Source: Nitrosospira sp.
Lineage (GTDB): Bacteria > Pseudomonadota > Gammaproteobacteria > Burkholderiales > Nitrosomonadaceae
Length of the DNA stretch: 64,000 bases
NCBI GenBank assembly: GCA_013821425.1
Contig: JACDGV010000003.1
Location: 62,001 to 126,000, forward strand
Direction of reading: 5' to 3'
Shown here: positions 7,814 to 17,602 of the stretch, piece after piece
Numbering within the stretch: the stretch's first letter is position 1
How the letters are laid out: the number at the start of each line of letters is the position of its first letter
Made by a program: the position numbers and the translations under genes
Notes under the pieces: model-generated
Told to the model about the DNA's origin: nothing
Seen by the model: only the letters and a program-made list of their open reading frames with translations
The model's database searches: none

Positions 7814-10800
7814 ATGACAAGTTTACAATCGGGTCACCACTCCGCACCGGCAACCGCTGTGCCTTCTTCCATGTTGGCATTCGGTATGGCTTTTGCCGAT
7901 CTATACCGTCGCGAGGGCCTGGCAAGACTGGATCAGGCATTTCTCGAATTTCTCCGTGAAGGAGAAGCCGGACTTGGTGCCCGCCTGGATCATGCCCGTG
8001 CTCATCCCGATAGCCTGGATCGCAAGGAGGAAGCTGCGTTGCTGATCGAGGTCGCGCCGTGGATGGAGGATTTTATTGCCAGATTGTTTGGCATTGGGAA
8101 AGAAGTCAATGCCCTTGCTGCGCGCCATCACCAACTTGCCCCGCTCTATTCCTGCAAAAGACAATTCGTTCAGCGCCGGGCGATGAATAAGGTGAGCGAT
8201 GCCGAGGCGGCGGAAGTGGATGGGATTGCGCTGGAAGAGAAACTGGCCACGGAATTCGAAGCGCCGTTTTCGGAGTTGGCGTTTGCCAGCAAGGTTACAC
8301 AGTGGTTGCTGGATGAAGAGGGGAACGGTGAGTGGCTCAAGAAGGCTTTGCTCTACGCGGCCTGGGCATTGAAGACGCCCGCAGGGCGAGAGCGGCACCG
8401 GGACGGGGTATTGTTCAAGGTCCCCGCCAAACTTGATTTCCTGCATCTGTTGCCAACGGATATTGATAAGTCGGCAGGCTATACCGTTCACAAGGCTCAT
8501 CATGTACGCCGCCGGGAAGGGTTTGCGCTCACCGATCCCGGCACCGATCTCGTAGGTGCGCTGGATGAGGCGAATTACTGTATCTGGTGCCATGAGCAAG
8601 GAAAGGATTCGTGCTCGAAGGGGATGAAGGAAAAGCCCAAAACACCTGGAGAATCTGTCTCCTTCAAAAAAAGCCAGCTTGGCGCTCTGCTTACCGGCTG
8701 TCCGCTGGAAGAGCGCATCTCCGAGTTTCACAAACTCAAGACCCAGGGCGTGGCTATCGGCAGCCTTGCCATGATTGTGATAGATAATCCCATGTGCGCA
8801 GGCACGGGACACCGGATTTGCAATGATTGCATGAAGTCCTGCATATACCAGAAACAGGAACCGGTCGATATTCCCCAGGCTGAAACGCGCACGCTCAAGG
8901 ATATCCTGGAACTGCCCTGGGGGTTCGAGATATATAGTCTCCTGACCCGCTGGAATCCGCTCGATCTCCGCCGACCGGTACCGAAGCCGCCGACGGGCCG
9001 GAAAGTGCTCGTAATTGGTATGGGACCCGCGGGATACACCCTGGCACATCATTTAATGAATGACGGCCACACGGTGGTCGGCATTGACGGTCTCAAGATC
9101 GAGCCATTGGCGCCGGAAATATCAGGGGTGAACCAACAGGGAGAACGCGTGCCGTTCAGGGCCATCCGCAATGCGGACGAGCTTGCCGAGGATCTGGATG
9201 AGCGCATGCCCGGGGGGTTTGGGGGTGTTGCCGAGTACGGCATTACCGTGCGCTGGGATAAGAATTTCCTCAAGCTGATTCGTCTGCTTCTGGAGCGGCG
9301 AGAAGAGTTCGCACTTTTCGGCGGTGTCCGCTTTGGCGGCACGCTCACTGCCGACGACGCGTTTGCCATGGGGTTTGACCATGTGGCGCTTGCCGCAGGG
9401 GCTGGACGCCCTACCGTGCTTGACTTGCCCAATGGCCTGGCCAGGGGGGTTCGCGCCGCCTCCGATTTCCTGATGGCGCTCCAGTTGAGCGGCGCGGCTC
9501 AGGTTAACTCGGTCGCCAACATGCAACTGCGCCTTCCTGTGGTGGTTATTGGCGGAGGCCTCACCGCTATCGATACCGCTACCGAAGCGCTTGCCTATTA
9601 TCCGGTACAAGTGGATAAATTCCTGCGGCGTTATGAAATTCTTGCAGCCGTGCAGGGGGAGGGGGCAATCCGTGGAGCATGGGACGAGGAAGAGCGGGAA
9701 ATTGCCGAGGAATTTCTGAGCCACGCCCGTTCCATTCGCGCCGAGCGGAAGGAAGCGGAAAAGGAAGGGCGCCCGCCGCGCATTCTGGAACTGGTTCAAT
9801 CATGGGGAGGCGCGACCATTGCGTACCGCAAACGGCTTATCGACAGTCCGTCATATACGCTCAATCACGAAGAAGTGGAGAAGGCGCTGGAAGAGGGCAT
9901 ATGGTTTGCCGAAGGTCTCACTCCAGTGCGAGTGGATACCGATAAATGGGAGCACGCGAAGGCCGTGCAGTTCGCCGTGCAAACACTGGATGAAACGGGG
10001 TCATGGCAGCAAACCGGCGAAGCGGTACTGCCGGCCCGGGCCGTTCTGGTCGCGGCAGGAACGCAGCCCAACACTGTGCTCGCCAGGGAAGATGAGAAGA
10101 ATTTCAAGCTGAACGGGCGTTATTTCGCGGCGTGCGATGAAAATGGCGAACCCGCCAACCCGCCACGCGCAAACCCCAAGCCGGAAACACCCAGCGTACT
10201 GCTGAGCCAAAACGACGACGGGCGCTTCATCAGTTTTTTCGGAGATCTGCACCCGTCCTATTCCGGCAATGTGGTAAAGGCGATGTCGAGCGCCAAACAG
10301 GGTTATCCAGTAGTAAGCCGGGTGCTGGAACGCCTGGCTCCGGCATCCTCGAAGCCGGCATGGCTATTCTTTGCCGAGATCAACGGGAGATTGCGCGCAA
10401 CCGTGCATAAGGTCGAGCGGCTGACTCCCAATATCATAGAGGTGGTGGTACACGCGCCAATGGCCGTGGAGCATTTTCACCCAGGCCAGTTTTACCGCTT
10501 CCAGAACTTCGCAACACTTGCCACGACTGCCGCGGAAACAAAACTGGCTATGGAAGGCATCGCACTCACGGGAGCCTCTGTCGATGTTCCCCGCGGGTTG
10601 GTATCGCTGATTGCCCTGGAAATGGGGGGGTCGGCAGATTTATGCGCCAAGCTCAACCCCGGCGATCCGGTAGTATTGATGGGACCCACGGGAACGGCCA
10701 CCGAGATTTTCCCGGATGAAACGGTGGTACTGGTGGGAGGCGGGCTGGGTAACGCAGTGCTGTTTTCCATTGGTGCGGCCGCGCGCGCCGCGGGGTCGAA

Positions 10801-11365
10801 GATTCTATACTTCGCGGGTTACAAGAAGCTGATTGACCGCTACAAGGTGGCGGAAATCGAGGCAGCGGCGGATGTGGTGGTGTGGTGCTGCGACGAGTCT
10901 CCAGGTTTCGAGCCCTCCCGCCCGGACGATCTGAGCTACGTGGGCAATATCGTGGAGGCCATGGCCGCTTATGGAAGCGGGGCCCTGGGTCTTCAGAAGA
11001 TTTGTCTGGCTGACGCCGACCGCATCATTGCCATCGGTTCCGACCGCATGATGGCGGCAGTGGGCGCAGCCCGTCATAACAAGCTCCGGCCTTATCTGAA
11101 GACAGATCACTTTGCCATCGGATCCATCAATTCTCCCATGCAGTGCATGATGAAGGAAATTTGCGCTCAGTGTCTGCAACCGCATAAGGACCCCGAAACG
11201 GGGGAGGTTACTTACGTGTTTTCCTGCTTCAATCAGGATCAACCGCTGGATCAGGTGGATTTCGGGGGCTTGGCGTCGCGTTTACGCCAAAACAGTGTCC
11301 AGGAAAAACTGACTACCCGCTGGATAAGTCACTGCCTGAAAGAAACGGAGCGGACTGGGACATGA
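7814..11365 (+). CDS. Large multidomain flavoprotein oxidoreductase (GltD-like plus FNR/PyrK-like)
   Basis: A 1183-residue protein with several redox modules. The N-terminal ~370 residues are helical with a Cys-rich zone (CIWC...C near 256-268 and a cluster of Cys around 330-350) like the [4Fe-4S] region of GltD/dihydropyrimidine dehydrogenase. A GltD-like pyridine-nucleotide oxidoreductase follows, with GMGPAG at 402-407 and a second Rossmann motif GGGLTA at 580. The last ~330 residues look like an FNR/PyrK-type FAD and NAD(P) module with GGGLG at 975 and a C1111-X5-C1117-X2-C1120-X17-C1138 iron-sulfur motif. It should move electrons from NAD(P)H through flavin and Fe-S centres to a partner. 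Lying between cysN and pntAA, and with no cysJ in sight, it is a candidate donor for the sulfite reductase. That role is inferred. Confidence 0.75.
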   Translation: MTSLQSGHHSAPATAVPSSMLAFGMAFADLYRREGLARLDQAFLEFLREGEAGLGARLDHARAHPDSLDRKEEAALLIEVAPWMEDFIARLFGIGKEVNALAARHHQLAPLYSCKRQFVQRRAMNKVSDAEAAEVDGIALEEKLATEFEAPFSELAFASKVTQWLLDEEGNGEWLKKALLYAAWALKTPAGRERHRDGVLFKVPAKLDFLHLLPTDIDKSAGYTVHKAHHVRRREGFALTDPGTDLVGALDEANYCIWCHEQGKDSCSKGMKEKPKTPGESVSFKKSQLGALLTGCPLEERISEFHKLKTQGVAIGSLAMIVIDNPMCAGTGHRICNDCMKSCIYQKQEPVDIPQAETRTLKDILELPWGFEIYSLLTRWNPLDLRRPVPKPPTGRKVLVIGMGPAGYTLAHHLMNDGHTVVGIDGLKIEPLAPEISGVNQQGERVPFRAIRNADELAEDLDERMPGGFGGVAEYGITVRWDKNFLKLIRLLLERREEFALFGGVRFGGTLTADDAFAMGFDHVALAAGAGRPTVLDLPNGLARGVRAASDFLMALQLSGAAQVNSVANMQLRLPVVVIGGGLTAIDTATEALAYYPVQVDKFLRRYEILAAVQGEGAIRGAWDEEEREIAEEFLSHARSIRAERKEAEKEGRPPRILELVQSWGGATIAYRKRLIDSPSYTLNHEEVEKALEEGIWFAEGLTPVRVDTDKWEHAKAVQFAVQTLDETGSWQQTGEAVLPARAVLVAAGTQPNTVLAREDEKNFKLNGRYFAACDENGEPANPPRANPKPETPSVLLSQNDDGRFISFFGDLHPSYSGNVVKAMSSAKQGYPVVSRVLERLAPASSKPAWLFFAEINGRLRATVHKVERLTPNIIEVVVHAPMAVEHFHPGQFYRFQNFATLATTAAETKLAMEGIALTGASVDVPRGLVSLIALEMGGSADLCAKLNPGDPVVLMGPTGTATEIFPDETVVLVGGGLGNAVLFSIGAAARAAGSKILYFAGYKKLIDRYKVAEIEAAADVVVWCCDESPGFEPSRPDDLSYVGNIVEAMAAYGSGALGLQKICLADADRIIAIGSDRMMAAVGAARHNKLRPYLKTDHFAIGSINSPMQCMMKEICAQCLQPHKDPETGEVTYVFSCFNQDQPLDQVDFGGLASRLRQNSVQEKLTTRWISHCLKETERTGT

Positions 11366-11536
11366 TATGCAAGGAATGAGGTGTTTTCTTCCGGCCCCGC
11401 GAATGCATCACGCCCGGTTGATTTATAATTCCGTGTTTTGGATGGAACCAGTAGTAACGGTAACGGGACATAACGGGCAATTTTGGCCACTATTGCGAAA
11501 AAGTGGCGAGACAGGGAAAGACAGGGGAGATTATCC

Positions 11537-12664
11537 ATGCACATAGGGATACCCGCAGAGATTCGCGGGGGAGAGACTCGTGTTGCGGCCACGCCGGAAA
11601 CGGTGAAGAAATTTACTGCCAATGGTCTGCATGTTGTTCTGGTACAGTCCGGCGCAGGCAGCGGCGCGAGCATATCCGATGAGGCGTTCGAGGCTGCCGG
11701 CGCAACCATTGTAGCCAGCCCGGCGGACCTGTACCGAGAATGCCGGATATTGCTCAAAGTGCGCGGTCCGGAGCCCGATGAACTGGAAATGATGCGCAAG
11801 GATGCGGTGTTGCTGGGCTTGCTTTCTCCGCATCAGGCAGAGGGTATCGAAGCTCTCGCCCGCCATGGCCTCACGGCCTTCGCCATGGAGAGGCTCCCGC
11901 GTATTTCCCGCGCCCAAAGCATGGACGTGCTTTCATCGCAGGCGAATATCGCCGGCTACAAAGCCGTATTGGTCGCGGCAAACGTCTATCAGAAATTTTT
12001 CCCCATGCTCATGACTGCGGCGGGTACGGTCAAGGCCGCCCGCGTGCTGGTGCTGGGTGCAGGGGTGGCGGGCTTGCAGGCTATTGCCACGGCCAAGCGC
12101 CTGGGCGCGGTGATTGAAGCGTTCGATGTGCGTCCTGTCGCGAAGGAGCAGGTGGAAAGTCTCGGGGCAAAGTTTGTCGAGGTTCCGCTCAGCGAGGAGG
12201 AAAAAGCGCAGGCGGAGACTGCCGGCGGCTACGCGCGTGAAATGTCCGACGATTATAAGCGCCGCCAGGGCGAGCTGGTGCACCAGCGTGCTGCCGCCGC
12301 CGACATCATCATTACCACGGCGCTGATTCCCGGCCGTCCGGCACCGGTTCTCATCAGGGAGGATACCGTGCGTGCCATGAAACCGGGGTCGGTAATTGTT
12401 GACATGGCGGTAGAGGCGGGCGGTAACTGCCCCTTGTCGGAACTGGACAAGACTGTGGTGAAGCACGGTGTGCATCTCGTCGGAATTGCCAATCTGCCAG
12501 GCTTGGTCGCGGCGGATTCCAGCGCACTGTATGCGCGCAACCTGATGAATTTTCTTAACCTGATGCTTGATGCGAAGACCGGTGAGTTCAACTTGAACCG
12601 CGAAGACGAGATCATCGCTGGAACGCTGGTCTGCCATGAAGGGGAAGTTGTCCGGAAAGCCTGA
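11537..12664 (+). CDS. pntAA: NAD(P)+ transhydrogenase, alpha subunit part 1
   Basis: A 375-residue NAD(H)-binding domain I of proton-translocating transhydrogenase, which makes NADPH from NADH at the cost of the proton gradient. The alanine-dehydrogenase-like fold begins MHIGIPAEIRGGETRVAATP, and the Rossmann motif LGAGVAGLQAIATAKRLGA is clear. The start at 11537 is chosen over an in-frame ATG 54 bases earlier because AGGGGAG lies just upstream. The alpha subunit is split: the membrane part is encoded separately at 12767. The neighbouring sulfur-assimilation genes consume NADPH, which makes the adjacency sensible. Confidence 0.94.
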   Translation: MHIGIPAEIRGGETRVAATPETVKKFTANGLHVVLVQSGAGSGASISDEAFEAAGATIVASPADLYRECRILLKVRGPEPDELEMMRKDAVLLGLLSPHQAEGIEALARHGLTAFAMERLPRISRAQSMDVLSSQANIAGYKAVLVAANVYQKFFPMLMTAAGTVKAARVLVLGAGVAGLQAIATAKRLGAVIEAFDVRPVAKEQVESLGAKFVEVPLSEEEKAQAETAGGYAREMSDDYKRRQGELVHQRAAAADIIITTALIPGRPAPVLIREDTVRAMKPGSVIVDMAVEAGGNCPLSELDKTVVKHGVHLVGIANLPGLVAADSSALYARNLMNFLNLMLDAKTGEFNLNREDEIIAGTLVCHEGEVVRKA

Positions 12665-12766
12665 ACCGCTACCGCAACCCTCGACATTGCGGTCACGGTT
12701 GCAAATCCCATTTCACTTGGCTAATAAAGAATCACGACAACAGTCAACGCACTAGAAGGAGCAGCC

Positions 12767-13072
12767 ATGATAGGCGAAATTGACCCAACCATCATCAATC
12801 TGACCGTGTTCGTACTGGCGGTATTTGTCGGCTATCACGTGGTATGGAACGTGACACCGGCCTTGCACACCCCGCTGATGTCAGTGACCAACGCGATTTC
12901 GGGCATCATCCTCGTTGGTGCCATGCTGGCGGCTGGCCCGGCCGAGACCGACTGGGGCGTATGGCTGGGGGCGGTGGCGGTAACCCTGGCGGCAATCAAT
13001 GTATTCGGCGGATTTCTTGTTACTCAGCGCATGCTGGAAATGTTCCGAAAAAAAGATAAAAAAGGAAGCTAG
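12767..13072 (+). CDS. pntAB: NAD(P)+ transhydrogenase, alpha subunit part 2 (membrane)
   Basis: A 101-residue membrane protein with three hydrophobic segments forming part of the proton channel (domain II) of transhydrogenase. AAGGAG lies 7 bases before the ATG at 12767. It follows pntAA by 102 bp and ends 3 bp before pntB, so pntAB and pntB are surely co-translated. The small size is normal for the three-subunit form of the enzyme. Confidence 0.93.
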   Translation: MIGEIDPTIINLTVFVLAVFVGYHVVWNVTPALHTPLMSVTNAISGIILVGAMLAAGPAETDWGVWLGAVAVTLAAINVFGGFLVTQRMLEMFRKKDKKGS

Positions 13073-13075
13073 TAA

Positions 13076-14455
13076 ATGTCCGCAAATACGGTGGCACTCG
13101 CGTATCTTATCGCGTCGGTTTTCTTCATCCTGGCGCTGAAGGGGTTAAGTTCCCCGCTCACCGCTCGCCGGGGTAATCTGTTTGGCATGGTTGGGATGGC
13201 CATCGCTGTTGTTACCACGCTCACCATCACGCAGAACTGGGTGCTGATTCTCGCGTGTATCGCGGTGGGCGGTACAATCGGCGCGGTTGTTGCCAGGCGG
13301 GTGCAAATGACGGCGATGCCGGAGCTGGTTGCATTCATGCACTCGCTGGTGGGTTTGGCAGCGGTATTTATCGCTATTGCCGCTGTCAATAATCCGGTTT
13401 CATTCGGCTTACCTGCCACGTTGCCGATGGGCAGCAAGCTGGAATTGTTCCTCGGCACATTTATCGGAGCCATGACCTGGTCGGGCTCGGTAATTGCATT
13501 CCTGAAGTTGTCAGGCCGCATGAGCGGCGCGCCCATCACCTTTGGCGGACAGCATATGGTCAACCTGGTCCTCGCGATCGTGATGGTCGGGTTCGGGCTA
13601 TGGTTCTTTTTTAGCGAAACGACCAATTGGCCAGCCTTTGCCATGATGACCGCGATTGCGTTTGTTCTCGGTTTTCTTATTATCATTCCCATCGGTGGCG
13701 CAGACATGCCGGTGGTTATTTCGATGCTCAACTCTTATTCCGGATGGGCGGCCGCGGGGATAGGCTTTTCACTTGGCAATCCCATGCTGATCATTGCCGG
13801 CTCGCTGGTGGGCAGTTCGGGCGCCATCCTTTCCTACATCATGTGCAAGGCCATGAACCGCCCGTTCCTGTCGGTCATACTTGGCGGTTTTGGCAGCGAC
13901 ACGGGAGCGGTAGCGGCAACCGATGGGGCACAGAAAACATACCGCAGCGGCAGTGCGGACGATGCGGCATTTTTAATGGGCAATGCTGACAGCGTCATCA
14001 TCGTGCCGGGTTACGGCCTGGCGGTGGCGCGAGCGCAGCACTCGGTCAAGGAACTGGCGGAAAAATTGCATGAGAAAGGGGTGAATGTGCGATTTGCCAT
14101 TCATCCGGTGGCGGGACGCATGCCGGGACATATGAATGTGTTATTGGCGGAAGCGGAGATACCTTACGAACAAGTACTTGAAATGGACGAAATCAACAGC
14201 GATTTCTCCAACACTGACGTAGTGTTGGTGCTGGGTGCGAACGATGTGGTAAACCCCGCGGCCAATGTTCCCGGCAGCCCGATATACGGCATGCCTATTC
14301 TTGACGCCCACAAGGCACGCACGGTGATGGTCGTCAAACGCAGCATGGCGGCGGGTTATGCGGGTCTTGACAATGACCTGTTCTACATGGACAAGACCAT
14401 GATGGTATTTGGCGACGCGAAGAAGGTCGTGGAAGACATGGTGAAGGCGTTATGA
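13076..14455 (+). CDS. pntB: NAD(P)+ transhydrogenase, beta subunit
   Basis: A 459-residue PntB. The N-terminal half has many transmembrane helices (domain II) and the C-terminal ~180 residues form the NADP(H)-binding domain III, with VPGYGLAVARAQ, the RMPGHMNVLLAEA stretch and DVVLVLGANDVVNPAA, all typical. The start overlaps the ribosome site in the end of pntAB. With PntAA and PntAB it completes the inner-membrane enzyme. Confidence 0.95.
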   Translation: MSANTVALAYLIASVFFILALKGLSSPLTARRGNLFGMVGMAIAVVTTLTITQNWVLILACIAVGGTIGAVVARRVQMTAMPELVAFMHSLVGLAAVFIAIAAVNNPVSFGLPATLPMGSKLELFLGTFIGAMTWSGSVIAFLKLSGRMSGAPITFGGQHMVNLVLAIVMVGFGLWFFFSETTNWPAFAMMTAIAFVLGFLIIIPIGGADMPVVISMLNSYSGWAAAGIGFSLGNPMLIIAGSLVGSSGAILSYIMCKAMNRPFLSVILGGFGSDTGAVAATDGAQKTYRSGSADDAAFLMGNADSVIIVPGYGLAVARAQHSVKELAEKLHEKGVNVRFAIHPVAGRMPGHMNVLLAEAEIPYEQVLEMDEINSDFSNTDVVLVLGANDVVNPAANVPGSPIYGMPILDAHKARTVMVVKRSMAAGYAGLDNDLFYMDKTMMVFGDAKKVVEDMVKAL

Positions 14456-14903
14456 TATTGATGACATCGCTTGATCGGGGAGTGTGGCGAAAACCAGGCG
14501 TGTGCGCAAAGCATAAGTAACTCATCCTTTTTGTAAACCGTCAGCCCACTACCGGTCCTATCACGGCTTTTCGGGAAACGACTACATTTTCACAACAAGG
14601 CTCCTGACGGCGTCGATAGCGAGATCTGGTTTCCAGCCCTGCGCGCGCAACTACTTGTTCCGCAAAGTCAACTCACGTGCCTGACGCGTGCCGCTTGCAA
14701 TCAATTTCAGCAAACATTATTTCAAGGACAGGATCGAGTTGTATACTTGATGATAAGAATGGCAGGGTTAAAGGCTACGTAATCCAGGAGGGGCGGCCCA
14801 CCCTCGAATTGAAAAAAAACGAATAGGTTCGTTTTTTTTCAACTTCGTCTTAACTTCTTTGAAGAAAGTTGGCTCTGCTCATCCCACAGTCAGAAATAAA
14901 CCC
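14456..14903. other. Intergenic region pntB-ald, no gene seen
   Basis: About 450 bp without a credible coding frame. The only clear structure is the A/T hairpin at 14809-14842. A TTG-initiated extension of ald from 14859 is possible but has no ribosome site. Confidence 0.6.
14809..14842. terminator. Perfect 15-bp hairpin with A8/T8 tracts
   Basis: A 15-base arm ending in A8-CGAA is followed by a TAGG loop and its exact complement containing T8. It reads as a terminator-like hairpin in both directions, although the T tract is within the stem. It lies 62 bp before the ald start and 350 bp after pntB, so it may end pntB readthrough or act in the ald leader. Confidence 0.45.
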
Positions 14904-16022
14904 ATGCTGATCGGACTACCCAAGGAAACCAAGGACCACGAAAACCGGGTCGGACTGACGCCCAGTACGGTCAGAACTCTGACGCGGCACGGGCATAAGG
15001 TGCTTGTACAGAGCGGGGCAGGGGAAGGCAGCTTCTTGTCCGACGTCGAGTATCAGTCCGCGGGAGCCATCGTTGTTCCTCATGCTGAAGATGCATGGGC
15101 GGCGCAATTGGTGGTCAAGGTCAAGGAACCTGTGGCGGCTGAATATCGTTATCTGCGCCGAGGCATGATTCTTTTCACTTATCTTCATCTGGCGTCGGAT
15201 AGGCTTCTTACTGACGCTCTACTGGAGTGCGGGGTGACCGCCCTCGCCTATGAAACTGTCCAGACCGAAGGCGGTAAATTGCCCCTGTTGACGCCGATGA
15301 GCGAGGTCGCTGGACGTATGGCCACTCAGGTTGGCGCGACCTACCTTCAAAGAACCCATGGTGGACGTGGGGTGTTGATGGGCGGCGTTCCTGGGGTCGC
15401 CCCGGCCAATGTCGCCATTCTTGGAGCCGGCATAGTCGGCACCAACGCCGCTCAGGTTGCCGTCGGGTGCGGCGCCCACGTTGCTATCCTGGATGTAAAC
15501 CATGATCGTCTGAAGTACCTAGATGACATTTATCGAGGCCGGTTACAGACGCGCAACAGTGACGAATATAACATTGAAGAGGTGGTTTACAATGCCGATC
15601 TGGTAATCGGCGCCGTTTTGATTCCTGGAGGACGAGCTCCCTGGCTGATTACGGCGGACATGTTACCCCATATGCGAAAAGGCTCGGTAATTGTCGATGT
15701 GGCGGTGGACCAGGGAGGGTGTGTGGAGACAACGCGGCCAACCACTCATAGCAGCCCCACCTACGAGATTGATGGGGTTGTGCATTACTGTGTTGCCAAT
15801 ATGCCAAGTGCCGTCCCGCGCACCAGCACATTCGCACTTAACGCGCAGACCTCAATTTATACGTTGCGGCTGGCGGATGAAGGGCTGGATGCAATACGCA
15901 TGAATCGCCCGCTACAATATGGTCTCAACACGCATTGCGGATCAGTAACCTATCCCGCGGTCGCGAGGGAATTCGACATGGCATGTGTTGATCCCCTGGA
16001 GGCATTGGAGGGGCCTGAATAA
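14904..16022 (+). CDS. ald: Alanine dehydrogenase
   Basis: A 372-residue protein of the Ald/PntA family that interconverts L-alanine and pyruvate plus ammonia with NAD(H). It begins MLIGLPKETKDHENRVGLTP, has the substrate-binding KVKEP segment and HGGRGVLMGGVPGV, and a Rossmann motif ILGAGIVGTNAAQVAVGCGA. Length matches Ald (about 371) and not the longer PntA proteins. The ATG at 14904 fits the family N-terminus; its ribosome site is poor. In an ammonia-oxidising lineage it could link alanine to ammonia assimilation, but that is inference. Confidence 0.93.
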   Translation: MLIGLPKETKDHENRVGLTPSTVRTLTRHGHKVLVQSGAGEGSFLSDVEYQSAGAIVVPHAEDAWAAQLVVKVKEPVAAEYRYLRRGMILFTYLHLASDRLLTDALLECGVTALAYETVQTEGGKLPLLTPMSEVAGRMATQVGATYLQRTHGGRGVLMGGVPGVAPANVAILGAGIVGTNAAQVAVGCGAHVAILDVNHDRLKYLDDIYRGRLQTRNSDEYNIEEVVYNADLVIGAVLIPGGRAPWLITADMLPHMRKGSVIVDVAVDQGGCVETTRPTTHSSPTYEIDGVVHYCVANMPSAVPRTSTFALNAQTSIYTLRLADEGLDAIRMNRPLQYGLNTHCGSVTYPAVAREFDMACVDPLEALEGPE

Positions 16023-16030
16023 AGGCCTTT
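16010..16030 (+). terminator. Weak terminator-like hairpin at the end of ald
   Basis: GGGGCCT (16010-16016) can pair with AGGCCTT (16023-16029), partly through G-T pairs, followed by a short T run. It overlaps the ald stop codon. Confidence 0.35.
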
Positions 16031-16133
16031 GTGCGAGTTGGTGGTAACATCGAGATGTTTGCTTTGCTCGGTATAAACAGGGCGGAAGCGTTTCTCCGCT
16101 CATCAAACGAATTGCCGTCGGGAGCCATAAAAC

Positions 16134-17039
16134 ATGAAGTCCATATACCCGGTATTTTTAGGCGCGTTTCTTGCCGTCAGTCAGTCGGCCATCGCCGATA
16201 TCGATATCGTTTTTAATTACCGGTACGACAGTTCCAGCTTTTTCACGGGCGAAAATAGTTCGCGCCAGGAATTGCTGAATGCTGCCGCGTCTGTATTCGA
16301 AACCCGCTTGCAGGAAAATCTGGCTGCAATCTCTTCATCTGGACCGGACCGGTTCAACGCTCGATTCTTTCAACCTGATACCGGTAACCAGATTACTATC
16401 CCAAACTTTAACGTAGCGGCTAATGAAATCGTGGTTTTTGCCGGGGCGTACAATCTCGGGAGTACGCTGGCAGCGGGAGGTTCAGGCGGGTTTTCCAGCA
16501 GCGGTTCCACCGCTTTTCTCGACAATGTTTATAGCAGAGGGCAGCCCGGCGCGCTTTTGCCGTTGGAGACGGATTTTAGTCCCTGGGGTGGGGCAATATC
16601 GTTCAATACCACTTCAAACTGGTATTTCGACACAGATACGACGACCGACGAATCCTTCCCGGGACAATTTGATCTTTATTCAGTAGCAGTACATGAGCTT
16701 GCCCATGTACTCGGCTTCAGCAGTGCTCAATCTTTTGATAACCTGAATTCCGGCGGCCTGTTCACCGGCTCCGCTGTTCATGCCTTGCTGGGTTTCCATC
16801 CCTCGTTGACCGGTGACGGGCATTGGGTATCGGGGCTCAGTTATTCAGGTCAAGAGGCAGCGATGGATCCAGACATTACCGCTAACCAGCGCGTACATTT
16901 TACGGAACTTGATTTTGCCGCCATGAAGGATTTCGGCTGGCAAGTCTCCCCGATACCCGAGGCAGAAATTTGGACCCTGTTTATTGCCGGTCTCGGGTTG
17001 CTGGGATGGCGCTCGCGTGCCACCCAACGCAGAGGCTAG
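16134..17039 (+). CDS. PEP-CTERM-anchored zinc metalloprotease-like protein
   Basis: A 301-residue exported protein: signal peptide (residues 1-21, cleavage after AIA), a large domain with the zinc motif H187-E-L-A-H191-V-L-G, an AMDP segment in the place of a Met-turn, and a C-terminal sorting tail made of a P-E-A motif, a hydrophobic helix and an RSRATQRRG basic end. It should be exported, processed by exosortase and act on proteins at or outside the cell surface. The third metzincin histidine expected three residues after the motif glycine is absent (serine), so the third zinc ligand is elsewhere or activity is lost. The sorting motif is PEA, not the usual PEP. No exosortase gene is in the window. 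The gene stands alone between ald and a K+/H+ antiporter gene. Confidence 0.8.
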   Translation: MKSIYPVFLGAFLAVSQSAIADIDIVFNYRYDSSSFFTGENSSRQELLNAAASVFETRLQENLAAISSSGPDRFNARFFQPDTGNQITIPNFNVAANEIVVFAGAYNLGSTLAAGGSGGFSSSGSTAFLDNVYSRGQPGALLPLETDFSPWGGAISFNTTSNWYFDTDTTTDESFPGQFDLYSVAVHELAHVLGFSSAQSFDNLNSGGLFTGSAVHALLGFHPSLTGDGHWVSGLSYSGQEAAMDPDITANQRVHFTELDFAAMKDFGWQVSPIPEAEIWTLFIAGLGLLGWRSRATQRRG

Positions 17040-17602
17040 CTTGGACGGCAGTGGCCGATGCAGCATCGTGACCCGGCAGAACCCTTTTTGCGTGCGTGTC
17101 ACTTGTCCGGAGGCTCCCTCCGTGCTCATGGTGTCCGAAAGCTCGTCCTTTCATACCGGTACGTTCGAATTCAGCCCCCGTAATCGCATTCTCGGTCATG
17201 GGTTCTTGCGCGGGGCGCCGCCCCAGTCCCGCTGCTAGCCGGTAGCTAGTCCAAGTCCCGCCCGCTGTCCATTATTGTGCATTCCGGTTCAGGAATTCTG
17301 AACAAGTCTTCTATGAGACGCATTGCCGTGAAATTGAGATCAATACAAGGTGGACGAAGAAAATCATTGCAATGCCTATTAAGCCGGAGTGCAATGCATG
17401 TGTGTCGAATTTGACGCTATCCATTCGACACGCCGCTCGTACGCAGCCCGCTTCATGTGTAATGTGGAGATGGGAATAACCCAACACCGTTTCTTGCCGG
17501 CCTGGCGCTTGTGTCAACGGAAAGCAGCTACCGTGCTTCCGCGAAGCGTGTGCAAGATTTCCCTTGCGTTGTCCAGGCTTATGCCGTCCAAGCGAAGAAG
17601 AC
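17040..17602. other. Intergenic region, no gene seen
   Basis: About 560 bp with only short overlapping frames of no family resemblance. A GGGGCGCCGCCCC palindrome sits near 17212-17224. Nothing else is recognisable. Confidence 0.5.

Noticed and set aside
7901-9052. 383-codon minus-strand frame inside the large flavoprotein gene
   Set aside because: Antisense to a clear multidomain redox protein; no independent motifs or ribosome site.
14859-14903. TTG-initiated N-terminal extension of ald
   Set aside because: No ribosome site, and the family N-terminus begins at the ATG at 14904.
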